From assembly GCF_003026355.1 (NCBI RefSeq), contig NZ_PYON01000001.1, positions 62,001 to 126,000 on the forward strand: a DNA stretch of 64,000 bases, in the 5' to 3' direction. This document shows positions 11,104-18,673 of this stretch, one piece after another (position 1 is the first letter of the stretch; the number at the start of each line of letters is the position of its first letter). Under the pieces are notes generated by a model, which did no database searches, was not told the origin of the DNA, and saw only the letters and a list, made by a program, of their open reading frames with translations. Both the position numbers and the translations under genes were made by a program. Origin of the DNA: Photobacterium kishitanii (GTDB lineage Bacteria > Pseudomonadota > Gammaproteobacteria > Enterobacterales > Vibrionaceae).

Positions 11104-11802
11104 TTAGTTTAAGCGTTTTAGTTCTTGTTGAGCACTTGTACCACCAACAGGTCGATTTACTGAAATAGAACGGCCTTTTTTCATGCCTTTTTCGTAATCA
11201 TCTGTCAATGCTTTCATCGCTTCTTGAAGTTGTTTCTTGAACGTTTCTCTGTCTAAATTTTCAAACTGCTTATCGATGTAGTTTGCCATGCGTTGGTCAT
11301 GGTCATCATCGGTATTTAACACTGGTAGTTTTTCTAGTGCGCCTTCAATCCAACCAGCAAGAAATGAGGATACGCGACGGGTTACTTCTTGGGTGCTAGT
11401 TCCTGTTCCTGCAAAGCTATTACGGAATTGACCTGTTTGTTGGTTCATTTCACGGTAAACAATATCAAATGCAAAGGCTGCGAAAATAGCACGCTCTGCT
11501 GCCCCGATAAATTCAGCTTGCTTTAATCCTTTGTAATTAGTGAGAACGCACTCAACCCCAAAGCGACGATTAATACCGCGAATAATTTTCAGAATTTGTG
11601 AGCTAATATCTGTCGGTAATAATGTTTTTGACTTTGTTTTGCCCATCTTAATGAATTCAATATCGTCTTTTTCTAGACCATATTTAAGCATGAGGCGGTG
11701 AGCCATACGAATGGCTTGGGCTGCTTCGTTTACATTTGCTGAATTACCCAACTCAAGGCATTTTGCAATTTTCTTGAGGGCCTTTCGCTTCTGTTCTGAC
11801 AT
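11104..11802 (-). CDS. DUF2786 domain protein
   Basis: A 232-residue soluble protein. The first ~45 residues (MSEQKRKALKKIAKCLELGNSANVNEAAQAIRMAHRLM... in pattern: a basic helix, then an EAA.A...A..L helix) match the DUF2786 domain. The following ~100 residues with YREMNQQTG and SFLAGWIEGA match the associated DUF7168-like region. The biochemical role of the family is unknown; some members occur in phage and plasmid contexts, but here the gene sits alone between housekeeping genes. The C-terminus is charged. No strong ribosome-binding site precedes the ATG, so the start is less certain than the rest. Confidence 0.75.
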   Translation of the reverse strand: MSEQKRKALKKIAKCLELGNSANVNEAAQAIRMAHRLMLKYGLEKDDIEFIKMGKTKSKTLLPTDISSQILKIIRGINRRFGVECVLTNYKGLKQAEFIGAAERAIFAAFAFDIVYREMNQQTGQFRNSFAGTGTSTQEVTRRVSSFLAGWIEGALEKLPVLNTDDDHDQRMANYIDKQFENLDRETFKKQLQEAMKALTDDYEKGMKKGRSISVNRPVGGTSAQQELKRLN

Positions 11803-12659
11803 TAAACATACTCATGACTAAAAGAGGGCACATATTTTACCGCTTTATAGCCTCAGACTACAAGTATGTAATTGTGATAACTGTGCTAATTGATATTAAT
11901 TGCGATAGGGGATTGATATTTAGTCATAAATAACCAAATTTAAGTATGAAAATGTGTTGTTTAAGAGACATGTTTTGTAAAAAATCTATCATTTAGTCGC
12001 ATCATTGGATAAGACACTGACCGATCGTTCGTCATCTCAACGTCGAGGTACGAAAATATTCAGGATCGCTCACAGCGAACAGTGTTCCTAATTGAATATG
12101 ATAAATACAAACGAGAAAGGCAACATAGTCTGCATATCAACCGTAAGTTACAGCGAGGTAACTTATGGTAAAGGGCATAACAAATCTAATTATCTTACTT
12201 GTTGATTTAGATAAAAGATAATTTAATAGGAATCAGTGTTTATCTATAAAATAATTATATTAATTTTATTTAATATGTATTTATTACTACGAATAAATAT
12301 TTTCAGTTATTTAATTAATTTATTGGAGAGAGTATTTATAATAATTTCTTTAATCGTTAAATATATATTCAGCGGTAACACAAAAACGCTTTTGTTTATT
12401 AATATTCTATTAATTACTGACGCGGAATTGACGCCATCTTAACTTTACGTCATTTAAAAATACAAATTAAAGAGTAGCCTATTGGTATTAAGAATGAATT
12501 ATGTGTAATTAATTTATGACGATAATATGCTTATATGTGTTTTGGTTTATAGTTATTGTTTATTTTATATTATACGTGTAAATGCTATCAACAGTATATT
12601 TGTCACATTTCTTCTTATATAAAATCAGATGTAAATATTTAAAGTAAAGGATTAGTAAA
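11803..12659. other. 857-bp intergenic region with a structured segment
   Basis: Most of it is very AT-rich. The part at 12000-12185 is less AT-rich and contains several nested inverted repeats (see the separate entry). A 68-codon open frame at 12236-12442 encodes only low-complexity Ile/Leu/Phe runs, lacks a ribosome-binding site, and is not called. The last ~150 bases should hold the promoter of the outer-membrane protein gene. Confidence 0.5.
12056..12168 (+). ncRNA. Candidate structured RNA or regulatory element
   Basis: ATATTCA (12056-12062) pairs with TGAATAT (12093-12099) enclosing a TCGCT/AGCGA hairpin. Forty bases later an 11-bp stem with one G-T pair, around TAAGTTAC and GTAACTTA (12141-12168), closes on a 6-base loop. 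There is no U tail and no recognised RNA family; strand is a guess. It may be a small RNA, a leader or a repeat element. Confidence 0.25.
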
Positions 12660-13241
12660 ATGTCAATGATTTCAAAAATACCACTTAAGTTTTGTGTACC
12701 GTTATTAGCACTTGCATCTTGTGCTGTTCACGCAGATGAAACTAACCCCCAGCAATTTGTTTTTGGTAATTATGGTACATATTTAAAAAAACCTGTATTT
12801 AATTATGGGCCGACTGAATTTAAGACACATGCTGCGAATCAATACACAGTGGGTGCTGGTGCTATATTGAAGCAACATCATAGGGTTAAGTTCGGCTATA
12901 CTTTTGGTGAGTTTAAAGCTGGTGAGCCTTCACAATACGCTCATACCAATATGTTATTTACACAGTATGATTATTTACTTCCGATAGCACGTAATATAAA
13001 TCTTACAGCTGGTGCAATGGCGGGATATCAATTTGCTGCCCATAAAGTTGATAAAATAATGATAAATGGCCCTGTAATCGGAGCCCAAATTGGTGCGGAA
13101 TATAGATATCAGCAAATAGGATTTGAACTTGGTTACCATTATAACGTCCATCTTAAAGATCATAAATATGAAGATGGTATTAAAACCACCCAAAAAGATG
13201 ATCAAACTGTCACAATGGGAATAAACTATTATTTCCAATAA
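12660..13241 (+). CDS. Outer-membrane beta-barrel protein (OmpX/Ail-like size)
   Basis: A 193-residue exported protein with a signal peptide (cleavage after VHA, about residue 25) and a mature region of alternating hydrophobic/polar strands typical of an eight-stranded barrel: KFGYTFGEF, LPIARNINLTAGAMAGYQF, GAQIGAEYRYQQIGFELGYHYNV, ending TMGINYYFQ. The final residue is Q rather than the usual F, with F just before it. Small barrels of this kind serve as surface or adhesion proteins or narrow channels; which one applies cannot be decided. The start has AAAGGA about 10 bases upstream. It is monocistronic. Confidence 0.7.
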   Translation: MSMISKIPLKFCVPLLALASCAVHADETNPQQFVFGNYGTYLKKPVFNYGPTEFKTHAANQYTVGAGAILKQHHRVKFGYTFGEFKAGEPSQYAHTNMLFTQYDYLLPIARNINLTAGAMAGYQFAAHKVDKIMINGPVIGAQIGAEYRYQQIGFELGYHYNVHLKDHKYEDGIKTTQKDDQTVTMGINYYFQ

Positions 13242-13292
13242 CAGACTATCGTTAGTATTTTCATATTAGTAATAAAGGTACATTGTTTTTAT

Positions 13293-13320
13293 ATAGGCTA
13301 CTATTGTTTTAGTAGCCTAT
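13293..13320 (+). terminator. Probable terminator after the outer-membrane protein gene
   Basis: A 10-bp perfect stem ATAGGCTACT / AGTAGCCTAT with an 8-base loop lies 50 bases past the stop. It lacks a long T tail, so its efficiency is uncertain. Confidence 0.5.
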
Positions 13321-13422
13321 GTAACCGTTTAAACATAAGGAACTGAAATAATAACTAAAATATTTGACTCTTCAGTGTTTCTATATAAGTTGGAAGTGAG
13401 ACTTACAAGTAAATGAGGCAGT

Positions 13423-14115
13423 ATGAAAAAGGAAATCTATCTTAATAGTATTTATAGTGGCAATGTTGAGTATTGTTACGGACTGAAAACGGCGATAAAT
13501 AAGTCTTTAGTTGAGGGGCGGTTATATCTTTCGTTTGAAGGACTAGAAGGTGATGAATGTGCAGATTTACGTCATCATGGCGGGTTTGAGCGTGCGTTAC
13601 ATCAATATCCTTCAGAGCATTATGCTTATTGGCAACAAAAATATAGTTCAATTATGGATTGGGTCGTTCCTGGAATGGGAGAAAACTTAAGCTCTAACGG
13701 TATGACAGAGGAAACAGTTTGTTTAGGAGACCGTTATCAATGGGGAGAAGCCGTTATTGAAGTAAGTCAACCTCGCTCACCATGCTTTAAATTGAATAAA
13801 CGGTGGGGTATCGATAACTTTTCTGCTGATATGCAGCAGGTAAGTCGTTGTGGTTGGTTTTATCGTGTTATTCAAACAGGAATGGTTAGTGTCGATGAGC
13901 CTCTGATATTAATTGCTCAGGAGCCTAATGCGATGACGTTACGTGAAGTTTGCGATATTTTCTTTGGTGATCCGTTAAATCAGAATAAACTTTTGATGTT
14001 AAAACAACAATGTAAATTGTCAGAAAGCTGGAAATGTAAGGTAATAGCTCGCCTTGAGAGTCAGGAAGTGGAGCGTTGGGATTTTCGGTTATTAGGTCAT
14101 GAGGAAACTTTATAA
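13423..14115 (+). CDS. yiiM: MOSC domain protein YiiM
   Basis: A 230-residue cytoplasmic MOSC protein. In E. coli YiiM is a molybdenum-cofactor enzyme that reduces N-hydroxylated bases such as 6-hydroxylaminopurine. Seen: LEGDECADLRHHGGFERALHQYP near residues 41-62 (cofactor-binding loop), GENLSS near 86, and the conserved cysteine 121 in PRSPCFKL, the expected metal ligand. A C-terminal three-helix extension (MTLREVCDIFFGDP onwards) matches the YiiM subtype. The gene is a single unit. Its need for Mo-cofactor ties it loosely to the cofactor genes near 25 kb. Confidence 0.9.
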   Translation: MKKEIYLNSIYSGNVEYCYGLKTAINKSLVEGRLYLSFEGLEGDECADLRHHGGFERALHQYPSEHYAYWQQKYSSIMDWVVPGMGENLSSNGMTEETVCLGDRYQWGEAVIEVSQPRSPCFKLNKRWGIDNFSADMQQVSRCGWFYRVIQTGMVSVDEPLILIAQEPNAMTLREVCDIFFGDPLNQNKLLMLKQQCKLSESWKCKVIARLESQEVERWDFRLLGHEETL

Positions 14116-14124
14116 CGTCAAGAG

Positions 14125-14166
14125 TTTTAGGGTAGCCATTATTAAAAATAACGGCCCTAAATTTTA
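14125..14166. terminator. Imperfect terminator between yiiM and a convergent lipoprotein gene
   Basis: TTTAGGG and CCCTAAA flank smaller complementary blocks (GCC/GGC, TTAT/ATAA) around an A-rich loop, followed by TTTTA. It has mismatches but is well placed. Confidence 0.45.
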
Positions 14167-14194
14167 CTTTATTACCAATAACGATCTACATTTT

Positions 14195-14566
14195 TTATGG
14201 CAGTTTATTAGTTGTAGGTTCACTTGGTATTGCAGTGTTGTTACACAAATATGCATTAGCAAACATGGTAACCGAGCTTGAGAAATCAAGTGATTGGTAG
14301 AGATAGATCGTATCACCACCTAATTGAGCTGCTTTACTACGCATTTGGTTTAATGTACCCCAAACCATATCTTTATCAGCATGGAACCAGTAATCATAAA
14401 AATGGCCTTCAGAGCCATATACTATGCCTAAACGTTGACAATTTTCTATTGCTTTTACATCATCCCAAATCACATCGACTTGATTAGACTCAGGAGTTGG
14501 AAAAGTAACACAGCCGCTTAATAGCAATGTTGAGGCTAACATTGAGCTAACCAGAATGTTTTTCAT
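14195..14566 (-). CDS. Small lipoprotein, DUF4156-like
   Basis: A 123-residue lipoprotein: MKNILVSSMLASTLLLSGC is a signal peptide with lipobox LSGC and acylated cysteine 19. The mature part with ENCQRLGIVYGSEG, MRSKAAQLGGDTIYLY and a late cysteine (NAYLCN) matches the pattern of DUF4156/YjeI-type lipoproteins (two cysteines that may form a disulfide and an N..AA..GGn.iy motif). Function is unknown. The internal ATG is chosen because the signal peptide begins there; a longer frame to 14626 would bury it. Its ribosome-binding site is weak. Confidence 0.7.
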   Translation of the reverse strand: MKNILVSSMLASTLLLSGCVTFPTPESNQVDVIWDDVKAIENCQRLGIVYGSEGHFYDYWFHADKDMVWGTLNQMRSKAAQLGGDTIYLYQSLDFSSSVTMFANAYLCNNTAIPSEPTTNKLP

Positions 14567-14873
14567 GTAAAGTTCACGAACAAAATAAATGTCGCGCGAG
14601 TGTATGTAAAATACCGCCACTAGCAAGCAAATAAAACCAAGATTCCGACGGATATAACATTAATATTATTGTGAATTGATGTTATGTGCCATTGAGCTAC
14701 ATTAAAGATTCTCAATTTTGGTAACCAAGCAATATTAGCTCAGATGAGATTGCATTGTTTCAACGATTCTTAGATAAAATGGTCAATAATCTTCGTGACA
14801 AATAATCATCTTGTTGTTGAACGCTAGTCTTTGCATAATACTCAACGTACTTTCAATCATAAATAGCAGATAA

Positions 14874-15833
14874 ATGATTTCTTCATACCATAATATTGAT
14901 GTGCCTTTTGACTATCGTCATACCTGTTGGTTCTGTGGTGAGCCGTATTTTGACAGTCATGCATTTATGGCTGTTCCAAATTATGATAATCAAACGTTGC
15001 CGATTATGCTGCCGTGTTGTCAGGAGTGTTTTTCTTTTGCCAATGCCATAAAAGTAAGCAGTTTAGATTTGCTACGTGACAAAGTAAAACAACAACTGCA
15101 TAAGAAATACCATAAGCATTTACAAATTGGTGTTAACTGGACCAAAGAGGAACTCGAGTCTTCTGAAATGGATGGTAAAGCATTAGAAGGATTTCGTATT
15201 AGCGGCTGGAAAATGTTTGAGATAGCCAAAGAGCGAGTCAATTATGTTGGCTGGCCAATTAATATTGATGGGCTACCTTGCTATGATGTGACGACGACAT
15301 ACCAGTTTGAATATGATGGTATTATTTACACCAGTTTAAATCATGCAGTAACTCAGTTAGCAGCTTTATATGCCATTCCACAGCCTTATCTTGAGCAGGT
15401 GATTGAGCTGGTCGGGCGCGATAAAATGACTTATGCCTTACGCTTTTGTAAAACGACTTATGGTTATTCGCCTGCAGAGCGAGAGTCGAGCCTTGCTAGC
15501 TTACGAGCATTATTGGCAGAAGAGCAAGCTAATGCACAACCATCACGACGATTGATGCAAGAACAGCGTAAGGTTGCACTTACAGATATTAAACAATTGA
15601 TGTTGTACCGTACTATTATTTCACCGTATGCAATTCAGTGGGCATTAGAGCGTGGTATTCAAACATTGGTAGAGTTAGCTGATCATGAAGAGGTGTTTTT
15701 TGAACATTTTGGTAAAGATTCAGAGCTCACTGCGTTTACTTATTTTAATGGTTTACAAATTTATTTTGAAAAACGCGAATTAGATCCATTATGGGCAGAT
15801 AATGACGATCCAAATAGGGCGTTATTTAAGTAA
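14874..15833 (+). CDS. Zinc-ribbon-like protein of unknown function
   Basis: A 319-residue soluble protein. Residues ~18-52 carry two cysteine pairs, CWFC and CCQEC, spaced as in a zinc ribbon. The middle contains a tryptophan/glycine-rich stretch (EGFRISGWKMFEIAKERVNYVGWPI). Residues ~195-240 are helical and charged with AERESSLASLRALLAEEQ, and the C-terminus is acidic/aromatic. I do not recognise a characterised family; similar proteins may be conserved in Vibrionaceae but that is from memory. It is monocistronic and followed by a strong terminator. The start ATG lacks an obvious ribosome-binding site. Confidence 0.6.
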   Translation: MISSYHNIDVPFDYRHTCWFCGEPYFDSHAFMAVPNYDNQTLPIMLPCCQECFSFANAIKVSSLDLLRDKVKQQLHKKYHKHLQIGVNWTKEELESSEMDGKALEGFRISGWKMFEIAKERVNYVGWPINIDGLPCYDVTTTYQFEYDGIIYTSLNHAVTQLAALYAIPQPYLEQVIELVGRDKMTYALRFCKTTYGYSPAERESSLASLRALLAEEQANAQPSRRLMQEQRKVALTDIKQLMLYRTIISPYAIQWALERGIQTLVELADHEEVFFEHFGKDSELTAFTYFNGLQIYFEKRELDPLWADNDDPNRALFK

Positions 15834-15850
15834 GGCCGTTAAATAAAGAG

Positions 15851-15904
15851 GCCCGTTGATAAGTTTTTCTCTTTCGAGTTGAAACTAAATCAACGGGCTT
15901 TTTA
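15851..15904 (+). terminator. Terminator after the zinc-ribbon-like gene
   Basis: GCCCGTTGAT pairs with ATCAACGGGC around a 28-base loop, followed by a T-rich tail; it lies between convergent genes. Confidence 0.75.
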
Positions 15905-15931
15905 TTTGATTAACGAAAAGGATAAGGACGA

Positions 15932-16381
15932 TTAATTATGTCGTGCCCAAACCATAGTACGGCCTTTGTCATCAAAAGCGACCACACTGTAACTGTCTTT
16001 TTGATCGCCGTACTCCATACCAGGGGATCCCATTGGCATACCACCTACAGCAAGTCCTTTCATACGTGTTGGCTTGTTAGCTAAAAATCGTTTGATGTCA
16101 GCTGCCGGAATATGCCCCTCAAAAGTGTAACCTTCAATTTGCGCAGTATGACAAGAAGCATACTCCGGCAATACACCTAGTTTAATTTTGATTGGGGTGA
16201 GGTTTTCTTGATAAACGTTCTCTAACTCAAAACCATTATCTTTCATATGCGTTACCCACTCTTTACAACAGCCACAATATGGCGATAGGTAATTAGTACC
16301 TTTGATGATAGGGGCCGTTGCTGCTGTCGCCGTTGCTGAAATAAAAAGAGTACAAGCTAACAGAGTGCGTTTGATGATCAT
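15932..16381 (-). CDS. CopG-like periplasmic copper-binding protein (DUF411)
   Basis: A 149-residue exported protein of the DUF411 family. The signal peptide ends near TATA. The mature part shows a CGCC motif in LSPYCGCCKEW, then CHTA and the methionine-rich GGMPMGSPGMEYG segment. In characterised CopG proteins the CxCC cysteines and downstream ligands hold a cluster of copper ions; the protein aids copper resistance in the periplasm. The start is set by AGGA 8 bases upstream of this ATG rather than the one 30 bases earlier. It lies 96 bases behind a Cys/His-rich gene on the same strand, suggesting a two-gene copper operon. Confidence 0.85.
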   Translation of the reverse strand: MIIKRTLLACTLFISATATAATAPIIKGTNYLSPYCGCCKEWVTHMKDNGFELENVYQENLTPIKIKLGVLPEYASCHTAQIEGYTFEGHIPAADIKRFLANKPTRMKGLAVGGMPMGSPGMEYGDQKDSYSVVAFDDKGRTMVWARHN

Positions 16382-16477
16382 GATGACATTCCTAAAATAA
16401 CAAGTTTGCACATTAATAATGTAATGGGTGCAAAGTGGTAGATGATGTAACGAAGGTGCTTAATATTGAAATAGCCC

Positions 16478-16828
16478 TTACGCCATCGGTGGTTTTAGTA
16501 ATGGTTCATGGTAATCGCGAGGAGGTTGGCATAACGCATTCATTAGTACTTCTGTACTACGGAATGATTGAAAACTAAAGCTAGAGAGCAGGGCTAGTTG
16601 ATGGTGATGCTGTGATGAACAATCATTACCATTGCAGTCATCGTTGCAATTAGCAGTAAGAGGATTAATTACAGTCGTTGTGTTCTCACAGCAACTACTA
16701 CTTTCCATACTGCTGCAATGTGATGCCGATGTTGGTGTTATTTTTGTGGTGTGCGCATACGCTGCATTGGTTAATACAGTTATGATCAGCACACTATGTA
16801 CAATAAAATATAACCAACGACGTATCAT
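16478..16828 (-). CDS. Small exported Cys/His-rich protein, probable copper-associated
   Basis: A 116-residue protein with an N-terminal signal or membrane segment (WLYFIVHSVLIITVLTNAAYA) and a mature part unusually rich in cysteine, histidine, serine and threonine: SHCSS, SSCCENTT, then NCNDDCNGNDC and SSQHHH. The C-terminal third (FSFQSFRSTEVLMNALCQPPRDYHEP) resembles the tail of DUF2946/CopL-like proteins found before copper-resistance genes. The cysteines would bind soft metals. No defined family is assigned. It precedes the CopG-like gene on the same strand, which supports a metal-handling role. Confidence 0.6.
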   Translation of the reverse strand: MIRRWLYFIVHSVLIITVLTNAAYAHTTKITPTSASHCSSMESSSCCENTTTVINPLTANCNDDCNGNDCSSQHHHQLALLSSFSFQSFRSTEVLMNALCQPPRDYHEPLLKPPMA

Positions 16829-17018
16829 TTTTATACTAACTATCCTTATGATAAGTGGGCATTATAGATGTAATGCTCAATTCAACAATAAATAACTTGT
16901 AATAAAGTATGAAATTGCTATGACTGTAATAGTTGTATGGATTGCGAGACACACATTCTTACAGCAAATTTATGGATGAATAAAATCAATTCGTTTAAAT
17001 TCACGCTAGCGCAGTAGG

Positions 17019-17426
17019 ATGAGTAACGTTGGGTTTATTCAATACGTTGAAAGCGTCTTAGGAAAGAAAATGGCATATACTGAAAATGATCGTCGAGTTT
17101 TGCACGATACATGGATGAGTTACAAAGCAAAAATGCGTATTACTCAAATAGAAATGGCTAAAAAGCTAGGGTTAACGCAACTTGAGTTTTCAGACATTCT
17201 GCGAGGGGGGACTATTATTCAACATCAGTTTGTTAATGACTTTTGTGGTATTTTGAATATTGATCCGGTGTTAATACTTCCCTCATTACGTGAAGCAGTT
17301 CAGAAGGGTACATTTACTCACTCTATCGTTAAAAATACTTTTATATTTGATGGTGAGATTAAAAAGGTAACCTATGTGGGTAATCAACTTGTTGTTGAAT
17401 ATGAGCATACACCAGCCGCTAGTTAA
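17019..17426 (+). CDS. XRE-like helix-turn-helix protein
   Basis: A 135-residue protein with a helix-turn-helix at about residues 40-75 (ITQIEMAKKLGLTQLEFSDILRGG), typical of Cro/C1-type DNA-binding domains, and a C-terminal ~55 residues likely used for dimerisation or ligand binding. The target is unknown. Two starts are possible: the ATG at 17019, which has a purine block directly abutting it, and the ATG at 17070, which has AGGA at a better distance. The latter would remove 17 residues without touching the DNA-binding domain. It is a single gene ending in a strong terminator. Confidence 0.7.
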   Translation: MSNVGFIQYVESVLGKKMAYTENDRRVLHDTWMSYKAKMRITQIEMAKKLGLTQLEFSDILRGGTIIQHQFVNDFCGILNIDPVLILPSLREAVQKGTFTHSIVKNTFIFDGEIKKVTYVGNQLVVEYEHTPAAS

Positions 17427-17451
17427 ATATAATCTCATTTTTAATCTATAA

Positions 17452-17486
17452 AAAAAGGCTCATAGCATAATGCGATGAGCCTTTTT
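17452..17486. terminator. Bidirectional terminator between the HTH gene and pgpB
   Basis: A 12-bp stem AAAAAGGCTCAT / ATGAGCCTTTTT with an 11-base loop and T runs on both strands. Confidence 0.85.
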
Positions 17487-17507
17487 AGCGACTGTTATGA
17501 TGTCAGG

Positions 17508-18230
17508 TTATTTCTTTTTTTTCTTTGTATGTTCGTCCCATTCTGGGATAAAGAAATAAAGTACTGCCGCTGAGAGTATGGAGCCCATTACATCAGAGGG
17601 GAAGTGCATACCTAGCCATAAACGGCTAATGCCGACACCTGTTGCCCAAATAATTAATCCGCCTGCAGCAAGATAATTACCTCTGCGAATAAAGAAACCG
17701 CCCCAGAATAGTACACAAATAGCAGCAAAAATCGTGTGACCCGATGGGAAAGAATAATTTGTTTCTCCTTCCCAGCTACGTAAACGCCAAGGGCTAACAT
17801 ATGCTTCTGCTTGTTTTACTACATTATCTTTAGCTACTGAATCTAAAGCATAGAAATCTTTTGGTGAATCGACTAGGTGTAAGTATTGCAGCTCGTAAGT
17901 ATAAGGACGAGGAATGGCAGTTTCATGTTTCAATATCGTTTTAGTAGCGAAACTTAATACGAGCAGAATACCAAATTGAATCCATACCTTTGTGATGGTT
18001 TTTTTCGGTAATCGCAGAAATACAGGTATAAGGCATAGTAATGCTGCGGTGATAAGGAAAAATGGACTACCCGCACTATCAGTTAATAAAGCAAATGATA
18101 TACCAGCCGCATTACTTACTGGTGTAGTTAATACTGGTACAGGGAAAATATGAATAGCGATAAAGAGCAGTAATGCAAATAAAGCTAATGCAATAAAGTT
18201 AGGTAGTTTTTTAGATATAAAAGTCATCAT
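17508..18230 (-). CDS. pgpB: PAP2-type phosphatidylglycerophosphatase B / undecaprenyl pyrophosphatase
   Basis: A 240-residue inner-membrane phosphatase with about six transmembrane segments. The three PAP2 signature motifs are all visible: K101-x6-R108-P109 (KHETAIPRP), SFPSGHT at 160-166, and SR-x5-H-x3-D at 202-213 (SRLWLGMHFPSD), whose histidines are catalytic. PgpB-type enzymes dephosphorylate phosphatidylglycerophosphate and undecaprenyl pyrophosphate on the periplasmic side. The C-terminus is a lysine run (HTKKKKK). Two ATGs lie in tandem at the start. It is monocistronic and diverges from nagE. Confidence 0.85.
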   Translation of the reverse strand: MMTFISKKLPNFIALALFALLLFIAIHIFPVPVLTTPVSNAAGISFALLTDSAGSPFFLITAALLCLIPVFLRLPKKTITKVWIQFGILLVLSFATKTILKHETAIPRPYTYELQYLHLVDSPKDFYALDSVAKDNVVKQAEAYVSPWRLRSWEGETNYSFPSGHTIFAAICVLFWGGFFIRRGNYLAAGGLIIWATGVGISRLWLGMHFPSDVMGSILSAAVLYFFIPEWDEHTKKKKK

Positions 18231-18673
18231 GGAGAAGGTTCAATCTTATCATTATATAATTGTTAAGTAAGCCATAAAAAAAAATGCAACTGTCATAAAA
18301 TTGACATTTTTTCAAACGAGAGCCTTTTTCGCATAAATCATACTGAATGTCATTAAGAATATCATTGAGTAGCACATTCTATGCTTATTTGTCAGGTAAG
18401 GTTCATCTTTCTTATTTATTCAACAATGAGATAATAAATTGTGCGCATAAAGTTCACAAAACAAACGGTTGCCGTAATGTGAATTTTGTAATTTTTTTTA
18501 GTGTGTTCTTGTCATCTTTCTTAATCTGTGAAGGCTGTCACGCGAAATAGAGCAAACATTAAGAAAACTTAATGTTTAGCTTAAACTAAGTTTAGCTAAC
18601 TACTGTATGGTTAACACATGCTTAAACAACATATGTTGTTTATTAATTTTGATGTGATGATATGGAGAAGGGA
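18231..18673. other. 443-bp divergent regulatory region between pgpB and nagE
   Basis: Contains the promoters of both genes and a CRP-like site (separate entry). An open frame at 18347-18550 has no ribosome-binding site and is rejected. A NagC operator would be expected from knowledge of nag genes, but I could not identify one with confidence. Confidence 0.5.
18527..18542 (+). promoter_or_regulatory. CRP-like binding site upstream of nagE
   Basis: TGTGA-AGGCTG-TCACG matches the CRP consensus TGTGA-N6-TCACA with one mismatch, 132 bases upstream of the nagE start. Catabolite control of a sugar permease is expected. Confidence 0.6.

Noticed and set aside
12236-12442. 68-codon open frame with hydrophobic translation
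   Set aside because: Only low-complexity Ile/Leu/Phe in very AT-rich DNA, no ribosome-binding site, no recognisable domain.
16632-16895. Plus-strand frame opposite the Cys/His-rich gene
   Set aside because: It is the antisense shadow of a gene with a signal peptide and clear composition bias.
18347-18550. 67-codon frame between pgpB and nagE
   Set aside because: No ribosome-binding site, and it overlaps the CRP-like regulatory site.
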